Part shown: positions 10,220 through 22,431 of the stretch, piece by piece
How positions within the stretch are numbered: position 1 is the stretch's first letter
Layout of the letters: every line of letters starts with the position of its first letter
Origin: Beroe forskalii
Taxonomy: Eukaryota; Ctenophora; Nuda; Beroida; Beroidae
Reading direction: 5' to 3'
Assembly: GCA_011033025.1 (NCBI GenBank)
Contig: WFMF01000204.1
Span: 62,001-126,000 of the forward strand
Length of the DNA: 64,000 bases
Made by a program: the position numbers and the translations under genes
Notes under the pieces: generated by a model
Seen by the model: only the letters and a program-made list of their open reading frames with translations
What the model was told of the DNA's origin: nothing
The model's database searches: none

Positions 10220-10398
10220 ATGTGAAAAGGTGAGGTTGATCCTGCTATCAACACACTTGCAGTATTTATGGATATCCCTCCGAATGTAGAAGGCAAGAGA
10301 GCGGTAAGGTTGAGAGTGTGGAAAGGAGAGTGAGACATAATCACTGATAGGTGGTAGGGGAGTGTTTGCCTTGAGTAATGTCTCACTGATAGCGAAAA

Positions 10399-10590
10399 CG
10401 CTAAGTTTCGTTTCTTGAGAATAGAAGAAACGATCGGGGCTCGTTTCTTCACAGAGTAGGCATTGAAGTGCCCAAAGGTGAATAGGGTGGAGCCACTGAA
10501 CCGCTGAAAAACAGCAGCATTGTGACGTAGTGAAGTGAATGAGTCTTGCTGAGGGAAATATTTACGTGAAAAGATTTTACAATATTACAA
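10399..10590 (-). pseudogene. N-terminal endonuclease segment of the LINE, out of frame
   Basis: Upstream of the long ORF2 frame, another frame encodes FGHFNAYSVKKRAPIV and related residues. These match the start of APE endonucleases ('N-x-x-S-x-x-K' block), which would then continue into FAISETLL in the ORF2 frame. One extra T in the T-run at 10395-10398 would join them. No initiator ATG is present in this segment. Confidence 0.7.
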
Positions 10591-10627
10591 TACAGCCAAT
10601 AAACGCGCGTTAAATTTGCGTTACGCT

Positions 10628-10676
10628 GATTGGTTCATATTTATCCGCGCTCGAACACACTATGTGTATATATAAG
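10628..10676 (+). promoter_or_regulatory. H2A promoter: inverted CCAAT and TATA
   Basis: GATTGG (inverted CCAAT) at 10628-10633 and TATATATAAG at 10667-10676 lie 125 and ~85 bases before the H2A ATG, the usual arrangement for histone genes. The CCAAT part (to about 10661) is also present at the 5' end of the second LINE copy at 30218, so it is shared with the LINE 5' region. Confidence 0.75.
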
Positions 10677-10703
10677 ATTCTTGTTTCAGCATCATTAACT
10701 TGA

Positions 10704-11129
<426 letters not shown>

Positions 11130-11189
11130 GGTGTAAATACCCCTCCTGGAGGAGGATCATCACCATTACTCATGGTGATGTGGCCAAAC

Positions 11190-11205
11190 GGTGCTTTTCA
11201 GCGCC
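11190..11205 (+). terminator. histone stem-loop of H2A
   Basis: GGTGCTTTTCAGCGCC with loop UUUC is preceded by 'aaac' and followed by ACCA, an essentially textbook site 60 bases after the stop. The purine stretch AAAAGAGAA at 11216-11224 fits the histone downstream element bound by U7 snRNP. Confidence 0.96.
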
Positions 11206-11224
11206 ACCATTTATCAAAAGAGAA

Positions 11225-12188
11225 TTTCTTTTGTACACGTCGCAATAAACTTGGTGCGATGCTTCTTCCGTGCAGTTCAACTATGATAAACTTCCCGAAG
11301 CGGCCGATGATTGCTTATATATGAATTACAAGATACCATCGAATATAACGTTTGCCCTATAAAGGCGCATGGGTATAATTATATGCGTATCAATTTTTAA
11401 TCCAAGGATCGGAATGTCAACTGTGAGTCACCAGCAGTTACCTTGCAGGTCCTCCCTGTGATGAGGTTCTTTAATTCAAAACGTGATTCCTTTACAAACC
11501 CAATGTTAGCATTGTCAGGATATCGTATAAACTTGACGAAGTGCGCAACCACGGGTATATCATTTCAAAATACTAGAAGAGGTCCTAGAACGCTGACGTT
11601 GACAGACACGAATTGTTTTCTACCGCAGAGATATGACTCTTGAGAGGGATTCCATGGACACCGGAGTGGGATAATTTATCAAGTAATTTAGAGTTCTCCA
11701 CGTAGTCTAATGTTATTAGCGGTAGGAGCAAGATTTGGCGTTTAGAGAAGGATTCAGGTATCATGTTTTGGGCACTTACTTAGATACACTAGATTCAATG
11801 CCCTCTGTGTGGATTGAAATCACTCTCGCGGTTTTCATCAGCAATGTACATGGAACGATCGAAGAAAACATTGAAAAAGTGCTGTATATGAAAAAGTGCT
11901 GTATATGAAGTGCTGTTTTTTTCACATTGCTCTTCAGATCTGATGCTACGTTAAAAAGCTGTCAGTTTCGACTTTGTTGTTTGCCGTTGGAACTAAATGT
12001 AATCAGTGTCGAAGTTCCCGTACCATGAATAATGGACAAGTGTCCTACGACCTTTAAATCGGCGTTGGAAAGAACAGGAGTAGCGTCATTGCTACTGATA
12101 AATGCTCCACCAAAATAGCACTCGAAACGAAAAATAACATTTGTTAATGTAAGAGTGCAAAATCATTTTCTTTACTCGTTAGTGAAGT
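11225..12188. other. intergenic; weak copy of repeat B
   Basis: The part at about 11345-11465 is a diverged copy of repeat B (compare 20340-20504). A short direct duplication 'aaaaagtgctgtatatg' lies near 11876-11910. No gene is seen. Confidence 0.55.
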
Positions 12189-12204
12189 GGCGCTAAGAAG
12201 CACC
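12189..12204 (-). terminator. histone stem-loop of H3
   Basis: Minus strand GGTGCTTCTTAGCGCC folds into a six-pair stem with loop UCUU, 'aaac' before and ACTTCA after, 23 bases past the H3 stop. A purine-rich stretch (taaagaaaa) follows at about 12166-12176. Confidence 0.95.
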
Positions 12205-12227
12205 GTTTTGTTGCTGTTAAGTGAAGC

Positions 12228-12680
<453 letters not shown>

Positions 12681-12710
12681 TTACAAGTTAAAGAAATCAC
12701 TCCATCCCCG

Positions 12711-12785
12711 TTTATAAATACTCGGACTTGTGACGTCATGTACAATCAGCCAATGAGCGCGTGGAAAATTCTCTTTTTTGATTGG
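12711..12785 (-). promoter_or_regulatory. H3 promoter: TATA, CRE and CCAAT elements
   Basis: On the minus strand TATTTATAAA lies at 12720-12711, ~75 bases before the ATG. Farther up are a perfect TGACGTCA (12731-12738) and CCAAT-type elements at 12750-12754 and 12780-12785. This is typical histone promoter architecture. Confidence 0.7.
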
Positions 12786-12849
12786 TCGAAGTACTACTGT
12801 GCTACGCTTTCTGGTTGGCTATCGTAAGCTAACAACGGATAGCCTTGTT

Positions 12850-13015
12850 ATCACGGAAAACAATCCTTGGATCACGGAACACAATCCTTGGATCACGGAA
12901 AACAATCCTTGGAGATCCCTCTTAATTAAATAAGAGTGGCTAAATGTACGAAAGCAAAAGCTGACTAATAAACATGTAGTTAGTTTTCAATTCCTGCCCT
13001 GACTAGGGCGGTAAT
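12850..13015 (+). repeat. dispersed repeat C, copy 1, with a 21/22-bp triplication
   Basis: Three head-to-tail units of 'atcacggaaaacaatccttgg' are followed by ~100 bases that recur at 20509-20640, where only one unit of the tandem part is present. Confidence 0.8.
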
Positions 13016-13229
13016 CCCTGTGGAAAATGACACAAAGTTGGGACATTTCTAGCATAGTTTATTGGAAAATTTCAGGATACTTAAGTGCTCATTAAGGATA
13101 CGTTGTTACAAAGTAACCTAACCCAACATTTTTCTAGCGAGGGATGGCCCCACCTGTTGCCATGGGAAAAACGGTTATGACCAACATCGTGATGGAGGGA
13201 CACCAGATGCAGTAAGTGAAGTTTTGGAC

Positions 13230-14062
13230 GGTAGGCTCAAGGTGTTCCAGGCAGTGGACTTAGGGTGTACCGCTTGGAGTTGTTAAATGCATCCTATGCT
13301 CACTTGAAGTTGCAGAAGTGAGTCACAATTGGCATTGCGGCTATAGTTTGGATTTGGAGAGATCATTGTCCAAGTTGAAGACAGGGAATTTCCGTTGGCC
13401 CATATGCAGTCTATGGGTGCGGGGCTAGTTTGTCTGACTGGCTGTATAAAGTGATAATGAATTAGTCACATTACTCTCAAGTATTGTGACATAACTGCTT
13501 AGGCCATTACAGTCTTCAGAATATTACCAACCTTTAGATCATCAGTGCTCATTTTAAGAAAGGCAGCATTATTTCCCAGATATAAGATATATTTATTCTG
13601 TATACCATTATTTGTGTGCGTGTTGATTTTATCTCTCTGTTATCAGTTGCTTGATAATCCCACAAAACCGTTATTGTGGCTGTGTGTATTCCTGAATACC
13701 ATGGCTACAAATATTTCTGCAAAGCCCTCTAATGAAAGAGAAATTGACGATTTGGTGGGAAGGTCCAAGTCTTTGTCAGGAAGGGCAATGGCAGGAGTTG
13801 CCATGCGACGATCCGACCCAAGTTACGCCGTCAAAGTGCCGAGAGTTAAGCAAGGAAAAGCTTGTCTGTGTTGCGAAGCGTTTCAGTATGTACAATTCAG
13901 AATAATTGTCTCAGACAGGCCAGATCTTCAGGCTACGAAATCAGACCTCGTGAAGTCGCAGAAGCTTGTTATTGTTCAACAGCATGAGATGATTATTTGC
14001 AAGGACAAGATGTTGAACTCAGTACAGAATGCAGTGACGGAATCAGTGACGAAGACTGTTGT
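13230..14062 (+). pseudogene. LINE ORF1-type unit, copy 1 (decayed)
   Basis: The leader 13230-13612 recurs inverted at 46505-46882. The coding part from the ATG at 13701 matches the intact ORF1-type protein at 40829-41701: it starts [18 protein letters not shown] and shares [20 protein letters not shown]. At least two frameshifts scramble the middle (about 13765-13930). The copy is cut at about 14060, before the RRM-like part, where the foldback element at 14059 begins. It is a dead fragment. Confidence 0.85.
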
Positions 14063-14928
14063 CAAATCGTTATTTGGAAGCACGTGAATTGTCGTGGACG
14101 TTTTGTAAGTACGGGATTTAAAACTGATATTTACACGTGATTTTCGACTTGATTACATTGAAACAACTTCAAATACGATAAATTTATGTAAATTGAAGCC
14201 AGTTGCTGTTTCAGCACGCGAGTTCACGTCAATGAGTTGTAGAAATTAAGAAATACGTCAATTTTGTAAACAGTCCCATGGGAAAATTTAGACGCTTATT
14301 TCATTGACTTACCATATTCAACCATAGTAATAACGTCGTTCTCAACCACCTATTATAACTATGGTGCAAACAAATGTAAATTCGCTTATTTCAACCCATT
14401 TCCTTTCATCGTTTTCTATCTCTTTTTCAAGTTTCGTTCCGGGGATATGTATATAGGACCTCCATAACCGACATTTTGGACGGTTTTCGTGGTAACCCCC
14501 TGCTTAAATGCTTAATTAGGTGTGGCCAGTCCATTTTGTCACGTTGTTTTAGTGTTTTTACGCGATTTTGATGACGTCATCACAGCACCAAAATTGGCTC
14601 AAATCGATTGCACCATAGTTATAATAGGCGGTTGAGAACGACGTTATTACTATGGTTGAATATGGTAAGTCAATGAAATAAGCGTCTAAATTTTCCCATG
14701 GGACCGTTTACAAAATTGACGTATTTCTTAATTTCTACAACTCATTGACGTGAACTCGCGTGCTGAAAACAACAACTGGCTTCAATTTCACATAAATTTA
14801 TCGTATTTGAAGTTGTTTCAATGTAATCAAGTCGAAAATCACGTATAAATATCAGTTTCTTTAAATCCGTAATTTCTAAAAAACGTCCACGAGAATTCTG
14901 GCCACAAATAACGATTTGACACTTTTTG
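14059..14928. mobile_element. foldback element with ~300-bp inverted arms
   Basis: The left arm (about 14062-14363) is the near-exact reverse complement of the right arm (about 14608-14925), with a ~245-base spacer. The termini read TGTCAAATCGTTATTTG at both ends. The arms share sequence with 32900-33085 and 50690-50840, so this is a family. No transposase is present. It sits directly at the truncation point of the ORF1 copy on its left. Confidence 0.8.
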
Positions 14929-15057
14929 ACAGGATTAAAACAGACCCATACTTCTCTCATGAGTCGGATACTTAATATATGACTAAGATTTATGTAGTGA
15001 TGTACGGTATTGCATATGAATTGATTGTGTCGAGAAGAATAAAAATAAAATTTTTAG

Positions 15058-15749
15058 TTTGATTCATAATTTATCTTATATTTCCTCCCAAATCACTGCG
15101 AGAAATATGAAAACCATTATTAGACATTAGTTCACCATCGTATCACAGAATAGCTGGCTACAGTGCAAATTTCGTCATAGATGTAATCTCAATAATTTAG
15201 CGGTCAATCTTTGGAGGCTTCCATGGCAACATTTTCGGCCGTTCACCACGGAACTCGTTTTATAGCTAAATCTCGAGGTCTACAAGCAATGTATTGAAGT
15301 AAAACATAATACAATGAAAACTCTGAGTAAGAGATGTTCAAAGTAGCGCAAAATACCCAAAATAACAATCGATCGCAAATACGTTGTTTTAGTGTTTTCA
15401 TGATTTTGATGATGTCATCACAGCACCAAAATTGGCTCAAATCGATTTTTACATAGCCTACTATACAATTTCGCCCAGCCCAACATAGTACTTTGGCCGG
15501 TCTCAGCTCATGATAAGTCGTAAGTTTGACATGTCACTCGTTTGGTTTTCTTCTAAAACTTCAAAATCGATTTTTCACCGTGCCTTAGAAAATCGCGTAT
15601 ATCTCGATGAAAAATCGAGATAAGCCCAATGATCCGTATGATTTTCTGAAAGCTCTTTAAATTTCCAACTAACGATTTTTCAACATTTCTGAGCTATCTC
15701 CATTCCTTCTTGGTCAAAAATGCGCACAAAGATGACCTATTTTCGCTAA
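15058..15749 (+). repeat. segmental repeat E, copy 1, left part
   Basis: Nearly identical in direct orientation to 50845-51537. The block is interrupted after TAA at 15747-15749 by the element at 15750-17746 and resumes at 17750. It contains no recognised gene. Confidence 0.9.
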
Positions 15750-17746
15750 CCCTCTTGTTCCATGGCCAAATAATTCACTGAAATAATATGGCCATATTTT
15801 TTCTGAAAAATATATTTTCAGCTCAACCATTCCATGCCCATATAATTTTGCGCCGCGCAAATTACGTAATTAAATCACAGTTCAAGCATTGAAACATTAA
15901 CCCATCAGTATTCAGTCAACTGATGATTGGTGCATAAACCAATCAGATTGAGCAATATGAATGTATTTCCTTCTCAAATTCCTTCTCGATACTTTATTAC
16001 GAGCATAATATTTCTATTCAATGCACGTAAAGTTGGCCTTGTCTTCATTCCGATTTACCTAGACCCTATAGTGCACACAGCACAGTCGAAAAATCGAAAT
16101 AACAAGGCCTACTACAGCAGTACAGCCTATATGAACTTATAAAGAAGCAGCAAACTGGGATGTGTTTTTGTCGAGAGTGAAAAATTGCGTGGCCTTGTCC
16201 CCTACTTGCATATTCCAAAATCAAATTTTATAAAAGAGAGAACCGGTCAGTCACGGATCGTCAACACTTTTGAATGCCCCGGCACCTTGCTGCCACTACG
16301 TTACACATCTGTTGCGGAGAGCCAACACGTTTGCAACTTACCTTCGTGCCTGTTCACCGCTAACCCTAATGTGGGGCTGTACAGTGCAAGTGTAGATACC
16401 TTCATGGCGTTAAAGAGGCTTAAACAAGGCAAAAGGTTACCTACACCATCACCATCTGCTGCGACTTCTGTTATGATGTGTGTGTCTACTGAATTCTTTC
16501 AATAGCTTTCAAAGGCAGACTCCATAGGTACCTACAGACTTACCAGTACCAGTAGTGATGTGTTTTAAGTCTGTGCACGCCTTCACTGGGCTTTTTACCG
16601 ATTCCCTGTCAAAGCTCCCTAGTTCTAAAGTTATAATCCTAAACCTTTACCCGGAGCCCAACTACGCTAGCCCTAATTCTAACTCTAACTCTTATCCTAA
16701 CTTCAACCCTAACTTAATGTTTGATTGTTTGCGCCTAACCTAAACACTGATTTTAGAGTAGGCCGTAAACACTAGATTTAGAGGACAGTTTTATCAGAAA
16801 AAGTTTTGCTCGCTCACTATGTTACCTTCACCGAATGAGCGATTGAGTGAATGGGATAGGTACCAAGTACCAACCTCATTGAATAATGAATATAGGTAGG
16901 CTTCCATATGGGGCTCAAATTGGCGGATTCTACCGTTCCAGTGCCGTTGGCCAAAACCAAATAGTAATGATCACGGTAATGATGTAGTCAATGCAAACAA
17001 TTCAGATTGTATGTATATTCTAATATGGCCTGAGACCTGTGGTGAGCTCACAAAATTTCATGACTGGCAGTGTTCACTGTTCTGCATAAGGCTTTAATCA
17101 ATGCTTTTAAGGCCAGAAGTGGCCTATGCAGACACTGAGTGAGTGAGTGAGGCTTAATGAAGCCTAAAAAAGTATCAGTGGCCAAAAATGATAAAATGAC
17201 TTGATTGAATTGATTGAGTATGACCTACATGAGTCAGTACATGGCCTCATTAGTCTGATAACGGCCCCATTAGCAGTTTCTCCGAGGTTGTGGTTCACAA
17301 ATAATCAAGTTAAATTATTGTCTTTAACATGACCTTTATATACGATGAACTAGATATGATTTGATTGTTCTTATTCAACGAACTTTTTTAGTTTCATATT
17401 TCCCAATTGCGAAATCAGGAGTTTTTATTTCCTCGATCCGCCTTGATCAAGGTCAATGGTGAACGAGCCTGAAGTCGGGTGTAGAGTGTTGGATGTAAAC
17501 AATTACCTCATTAACACACAAGAATACCCGGGTACATGTCAAAATTCAATTAAGCGTATCAATTAGAACGCGATCTAGGTGCCCACTACCCATATATATG
17601 AGTAAAAAAAATTTAATATGTGCCGGCTCGCACATATTTTTTCGACCGAATTATATCAGTAAAATCGTAAAAATATGGGTAAAAAATATCAGAAAATAAA
17701 TATCACTGATATATATGAGTGGAAATATGGCCATGGAACATAGGGG
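15750..17746. mobile_element. ~2 kb TIR element with TAA target duplication
   Basis: The element begins CCCTCTTGTTCCATGGCCA and ends with the complement of CCCCTATGTTCCATGGCCA, imperfect inverted termini, flanked on both sides by TAA. The uninterrupted sequence at 51535-51537 carries the single TAA, proving insertion. A 3-bp TWA-type duplication suits PIF/Harbinger elements, but no transposase or Myb-like frame is visible, so it is non-autonomous. Internal short frames (15927, 16185, 16555) show no family features. Confidence 0.85.
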
Positions 17747-17749
17747 TAA

Positions 17750-18560
17750 ACAAGCAAGAAAATTTCGCTAAGTTGATGACGTCATAATGACATCATAATG
17801 ACGTCATCAGAACTTCTCTTATAGCCAATTACCTACTCCTGTCTTAGATGAACAAAACATGACCTCGATCATGTCTCTACTATTTGTGGATCTTGAGATA
17901 TGGGTCAGTGAGCGCAGACTCCTTTAACATAACTTTTGTTGCGCACGAATTTTCATACAGCGCGCGCTGTAGATTCTAGATTAAACACCTCGGCCATGAG
18001 CGATTTTTTTTCAAAATTTTTTCGAATTTTTTTTCACTTTTTTTTTTTTTTTTTCTTAAATTTACTTTTTTTTTCTTTTTTTTAACTCTAAAAACTTTTA
18101 AATGGTTTTATTTTTATTTTACTTTAGTTTTATTTTGATTTAATTTTGGTTTTACTTTTATTTTGTTTTATTTTGATTTTACTTTCATTTTCATTTCGTT
18201 TTAATTTTATTTTCATTTTATTTTAATTTTAAAATGGTTTTATTTTACTTTGGTTTTACTTTGGTTTTATTCTGGTTTTATTTTGATTTTACTTTTATTT
18301 TGATTTTACTTTCATTTTCATTTCGTTTTCATTTCGTTTTCATTTTATTTTCATTTTAAAATGGTTTTATTTCTATTTTACTTTGGTTTTATTTTGATTT
18401 TATTTTGATTTAATTTTGGTTTTACTTTGATTGTATTTTATTTTGATTTTCATTTTGATTTTTAAAATTTTCATTTCATTTTTATTTCATTTTCATTCTA
18501 TTTTCATTTCATTTTGGTTTTATTTTTATTTTATTTTGATTTTAGGTTGATTTTACTTTG
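17750..18560 (+). repeat. segmental repeat E, copy 1, right part, with T-rich tract
   Basis: 17750-18000 matches 51538-51786, including three near-CRE motifs (gatgacgtcataatgac). From 18001 to 18560 follows a T-rich degenerate array of units such as ttttattttactttgg, shared with 51787-52155. The motif 'acctcggcca' occurs on both sides of the tract (about 17986 and 18597). Confidence 0.85.
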
Positions 18561-18902
18561 ATTACAATAAAAATTGCTTAAAAAATGCCATTAGCCACCT
18601 CGGCCACCATACATGGGTCTCGATGCACCCTCCCTCACTCTCCCAATTTTTCATGCTTCAAATGATGGCTTTTCGCCCATAGCATCCAGCATTTCATTGA
18701 CCCAGCCCTTTACATCTTCATCTGATGATTCAGTCAGTCCAAACACTACCAAATTCTTCTCCCTCTGCCCAGCCTCTGATGCAAAAAAGGGCAAGACGAA
18801 CATGCCGTTTTGTGGTTTTTTTTCTCACTCACATAAAGCCTGAAGGGGTCCAAATTTTTGTCTATCAATGCTTCAATGCTCCAATACCTTAACTGTGATG
18901 CT
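18561..18902. other. unassigned, short open frame of unknown nature
   Basis: A 76-codon frame at 18613-18843 (+) is rich in Ser and Thr and lacks recognisable motifs. I do not call it a gene. Confidence 0.3.
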
Positions 18903-19350
18903 CAGGATTCCGGAGTCCTGGGTGGCCCAGCCTTGCAGTTGTAAGCTGTGAGGTGTACGGTGGGCCGAAACCCCTCCGGTTCCCTTTGCCACCTGCTGAT
19001 GGGAAATCTACATCGCAGATGACACGGAAACCTTATTGAATTTGAATTTGAAAATAATTTTTACAGCACAATTACAGTATATATTTTCTCATTCAATTAT
19101 AATTAAAGAAGCTTCTTGGTTGTGCTGAGGGAAAGCACTTAGCCAATCACAAAGATTGTTAACAAGGCTACCTGCTAAGGATATACTCATAATATATTTA
19201 TTCATTATAAACTGTAGGGTAACCGCTGATGATTCATAGTTTAGTCTCTTCCGCCTCTGATGTCAATCATTGAACTAGAATATCGATATGCAGTATTTTG
19301 TTATGTTTGTAGTATACCCATTCACCTTTATAGATAAGACATTGGATGGG
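18903..19350 (+). repeat. dispersed repeat B, copy 2, split by ~170 bp
   Basis: Matches repeat B at 20297-20504. An extra ~170 bases (about 19035-19205) interrupt it between 'ggaaacctta' and 'aactgtagggtaacc', which are adjacent in the other copy. Confidence 0.8.
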
Positions 19351-20296
19351 ACTAATAAATTTTATTTACTACATAACGGACAGGTCTGTTTTGTCCCAAA
19401 AATAAGTTTAAAAAGTTAAAACAGACACAGACACTGACATCCCCCTTTGCACACACACTTTTTTACGCTCGTACATACTTTTTTACACACGTACACACTT
19501 TTTAGCTTCTTTATATTCCTTCACACTCCTTTTTAACACTTATAACTTTTTACACATACCCACTTTTTTACACACTCACACACTTTCGTTGACAAGTAGC
19601 TCTCCAGATTGATATTGAGATATATTAATGATGGAATTTTGTTGGGGAGTTATTTGTCGACTTTTGGAAAGATTATCTTACACCAATGCAAATAATTTGG
19701 CTTAAGATTCGTCCAGATAGTTAATCATGACCTATAACTCAGTATTTTTCAGATTTAAAGTTACATTTGTATTTGGATATTCTCCTGTTCCACCGATAGT
19801 ACAGGTAATGATTTTTTTCTGTTTTAGAGTGCTAAACAGTTCGACTCTTGATACTCATAATTGACAACAAAGAAAAATTAGAATGAGAGCATCATAATCA
19901 GCAACCTCACATGAATTCATTGAATACAATAGTCTGTTGAGTGATTTAAGAGAAAACTTTTATTGAGAGATGTATTTTTCCATTACTTGATTGATTACTA
20001 AACTAATTGATCCTTTTCAGGTTGAGACTGGAGAACCAATTTAAGTGGCTAATTGCTTCGGATGATATCACACGACAGTTACTCCTGTTAAATGGTATGG
20101 TTCTGCCGTATGGCATACTGTAAAATTTCAACATTTATTTATACCCAGAAACGCATTACCTATACCGAGGAACAGTAAGGTCAGATTTAGCTAAATCGTC
20201 TGCAGTTTGGACTTTCCAGCTAACGGACTAAATAGCTACAGCTAGGACTTTATAGCTAAACCTACAGAAAGATTTGGCTATATAGTCCTACAATCC
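19351..20296. other. intergenic, low-complexity 'cactttttacac' stretch
   Basis: About 19440-19585 is a degenerate array of 'acacactttttac'-like units. The rest shows no gene or known repeat. Confidence 0.5.
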
Positions 20297-20640
20297 AAAC
20301 CCCTCCGTTCACCTTTGTCACCTGCTGATGGGACATCTACATCGCAGATGACAGGGAAACCTTACAACTGTAGGGTAACCGCTGATGATTCATAGTTTAG
20401 TTTCTCCCGCCTCTGATGTCAGTCATTGAATTACAAAATCGATATGCGGTATTTTGTTATGTTTGTAGGATACCCATTCACCTTTATAGATGAAACATTA
20501 GATTAGGCTTGGATCACGGAAAAGAATCCCTGGAGATCCCTCTTGATTGAATAACGGTGGCTAAATGTACGAAAGCAAAATCTGACTAAGCATGTAGTTT
20601 TCAATTCGTGCCCTTCCTAGTGCCCGGGTAGCTCCTGGAA
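20297..20640 (+). repeat. dispersed repeat B copy 3 followed by repeat C copy 2
   Basis: 20297-20504 is repeat B without interruption; 20509-20640 is repeat C with a single leading unit. The two repeats abut here although they are 10 kb apart in the first pair (2374 and 12850). Confidence 0.8.
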
Positions 20641-21065
20641 TATACTAAAAATACACCCCCGACGTGCGTAAACGGCTTTTGTTTATTTCAAAGCCTCTTG
20701 ATTTACGTCTGATACTTTCTGAGCAGTGATCTAATTATTCTTCTGTGATTCGGTTGTACTGACACAAGGAACCTTTGGTGACAATCAATTTCGTTGTCCT
20801 TCACCTTCATTTCTCAAATTTCATTTGATAAAATAGTGTTGTTAAGTTTAAAACAGAAAAGTTTGAAACAGTAAAGTTTAAAACAGTAAAAGAATGGTCC
20901 TTCCCATTGACTATACGATTCTTATTCAACGACTCGATCCGCGAAAATTCAACCCCTGGATTAATGATAAGCGAAACAATTTTAGACCAGCCACCGCATG
21001 GTTGATTTTAGTGGAAATTTATCATTCATCGCTTTTCGTTCTAGTTTTCATTTGCAGAATATGCG
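20641..21065. other. intergenic, nothing recognised
   Basis: A short tandem of 'aagtttaaaacagtaa' units lies near 20845-20890. No gene seen. Confidence 0.4.
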
Positions 21066-21176
21066 AGAAACCACATCGCCCAGTCAGTTCGTCGGGAGAT
21101 CAAAAGTTTGCAATGGTGAGTTCCTTAAAATCGCACCCACATATGCGCGTTATCATATGATGCTGTATAAAATACT
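21066..21176 (+). repeat. dispersed repeat A, copy 2
   Basis: Direct copy of 1499-1612 with a few substitutions. Confidence 0.8.
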
Positions 21177-21413
21177 CCCATGATTTAGTGATTGCTAGTT
21201 GGATCCTACGAAGGAACGAGTTACTGGAGCATCAGTTTGGTATTCAATAAGCCAACGAAACGACACGAAATATAGTAAGGAATGAGATCTGACTATTCAC
21301 GGAATCATTTAAGTTCAACCGGCTTGACATCTGTACATAGGGCCGGTCAAAATAAAGAGCAATAAGGTATCAAGATTTATTTGATCACAGTCATTTCCTT
21401 TCTTATACGTGGT

Positions 21414-21429
21414 GGCTTTTAGAAAAGCC
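21414..21429 (-). terminator. histone stem-loop of H4
   Basis: Minus strand GGCTTT TCTA AAAGCC followed by ACCAC, preceded by 'aaac', ~50 bases after the H4 stop. The stem and loop are identical to those of H2B. Confidence 0.93.
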
Positions 21430-21481
21430 GTTTAGACTTGGAACAGGGTCCATGCCTTCCCTAGGATCTTACAGCGACTGT

Positions 21482-21783
<302 letters not shown>

Positions 21784-22154
21784 AAGAGCCCGCGAGGGCG
21801 AAATCCACCGGTCTTCGAAGAAAATCAGAAAAATTTTTTGATATTATAACGATTTTCTTCGAAGCCGCGCGGTCTACGCCGCGCACTACCTCAGAACATA
21901 GTCATTCTGAGAATCGAGCGCTACTCCAGGACCCATCCAGGAGCGCACTGTCAAAACAGGTCAGATTTTGATTTCCGCTTGCGAAACCACCGTGTTTTAT
22001 TTGTTCCATGTTATTGCTTGTGGTCTTAAGGTCTGGGGTGCAGGCCGCTTCAACCTCAGTCCGGGCCTTCTCCTGGCCGGGTGTTTCGCTCGCGGTTGGG
22101 GGTGGGTTCGGAACTGGGGGGTGAGCACTTACCTGCACCCACACAAGCAATAGC

Positions 22155-22365
22155 GTGTATGTGTGCTTCTCATCAACCAGTGTAATGTTGATGTATTCTG
22201 GATTGTAATGAGTCTTGTCGTTTTCTCTTTATTACAATCAACCGCACACATTAGTTCACGTGTATGTATGCTTCTCATCAACAGTGTAATGTTGATGTTT
22301 TACGGTTTGTAATGAATATCGTAGTTTTCTCTTCATTACAATCATCCGCATACTTAAGATCAGGT
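22155..22365 (+). repeat. ~105-bp tandem duplication in the DIRS 5' region
   Basis: 22155-22261 and 22262-22365 are imperfect copies (both contain cttctcatcaac and gtaatgttgatgt). They lie between the left terminal repeat and the gag start, a likely leader or promoter region. Confidence 0.8.
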
Positions 22366-22431
22366 GTTCTTTTGAACCTTTTTAACAATGAAGTTGTTAA
22401 ATTACCTTTACTAATCACTACTTTGAGAAGT

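Larger units (their letters stand above)
7379..10590 (-). mobile_element. APE-type non-LTR retrotransposon (LINE), copy 1
   Basis: The minus strand carries an apurinic-endonuclease domain followed by a reverse transcriptase, the layout of Jockey/CR1-group LINEs. The copy is nearly complete: one long frame from 10219 to 7379 plus an upstream endonuclease segment in another frame up to about 10590. No ATG precedes the endonuclease part, so the 5' end is truncated or ORF2 starts in another way. Its 5' edge lies within ~100 bases of the divergently transcribed H2A gene. A second copy with about the same 5' end is at 30218-35372. Confidence 0.95.
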
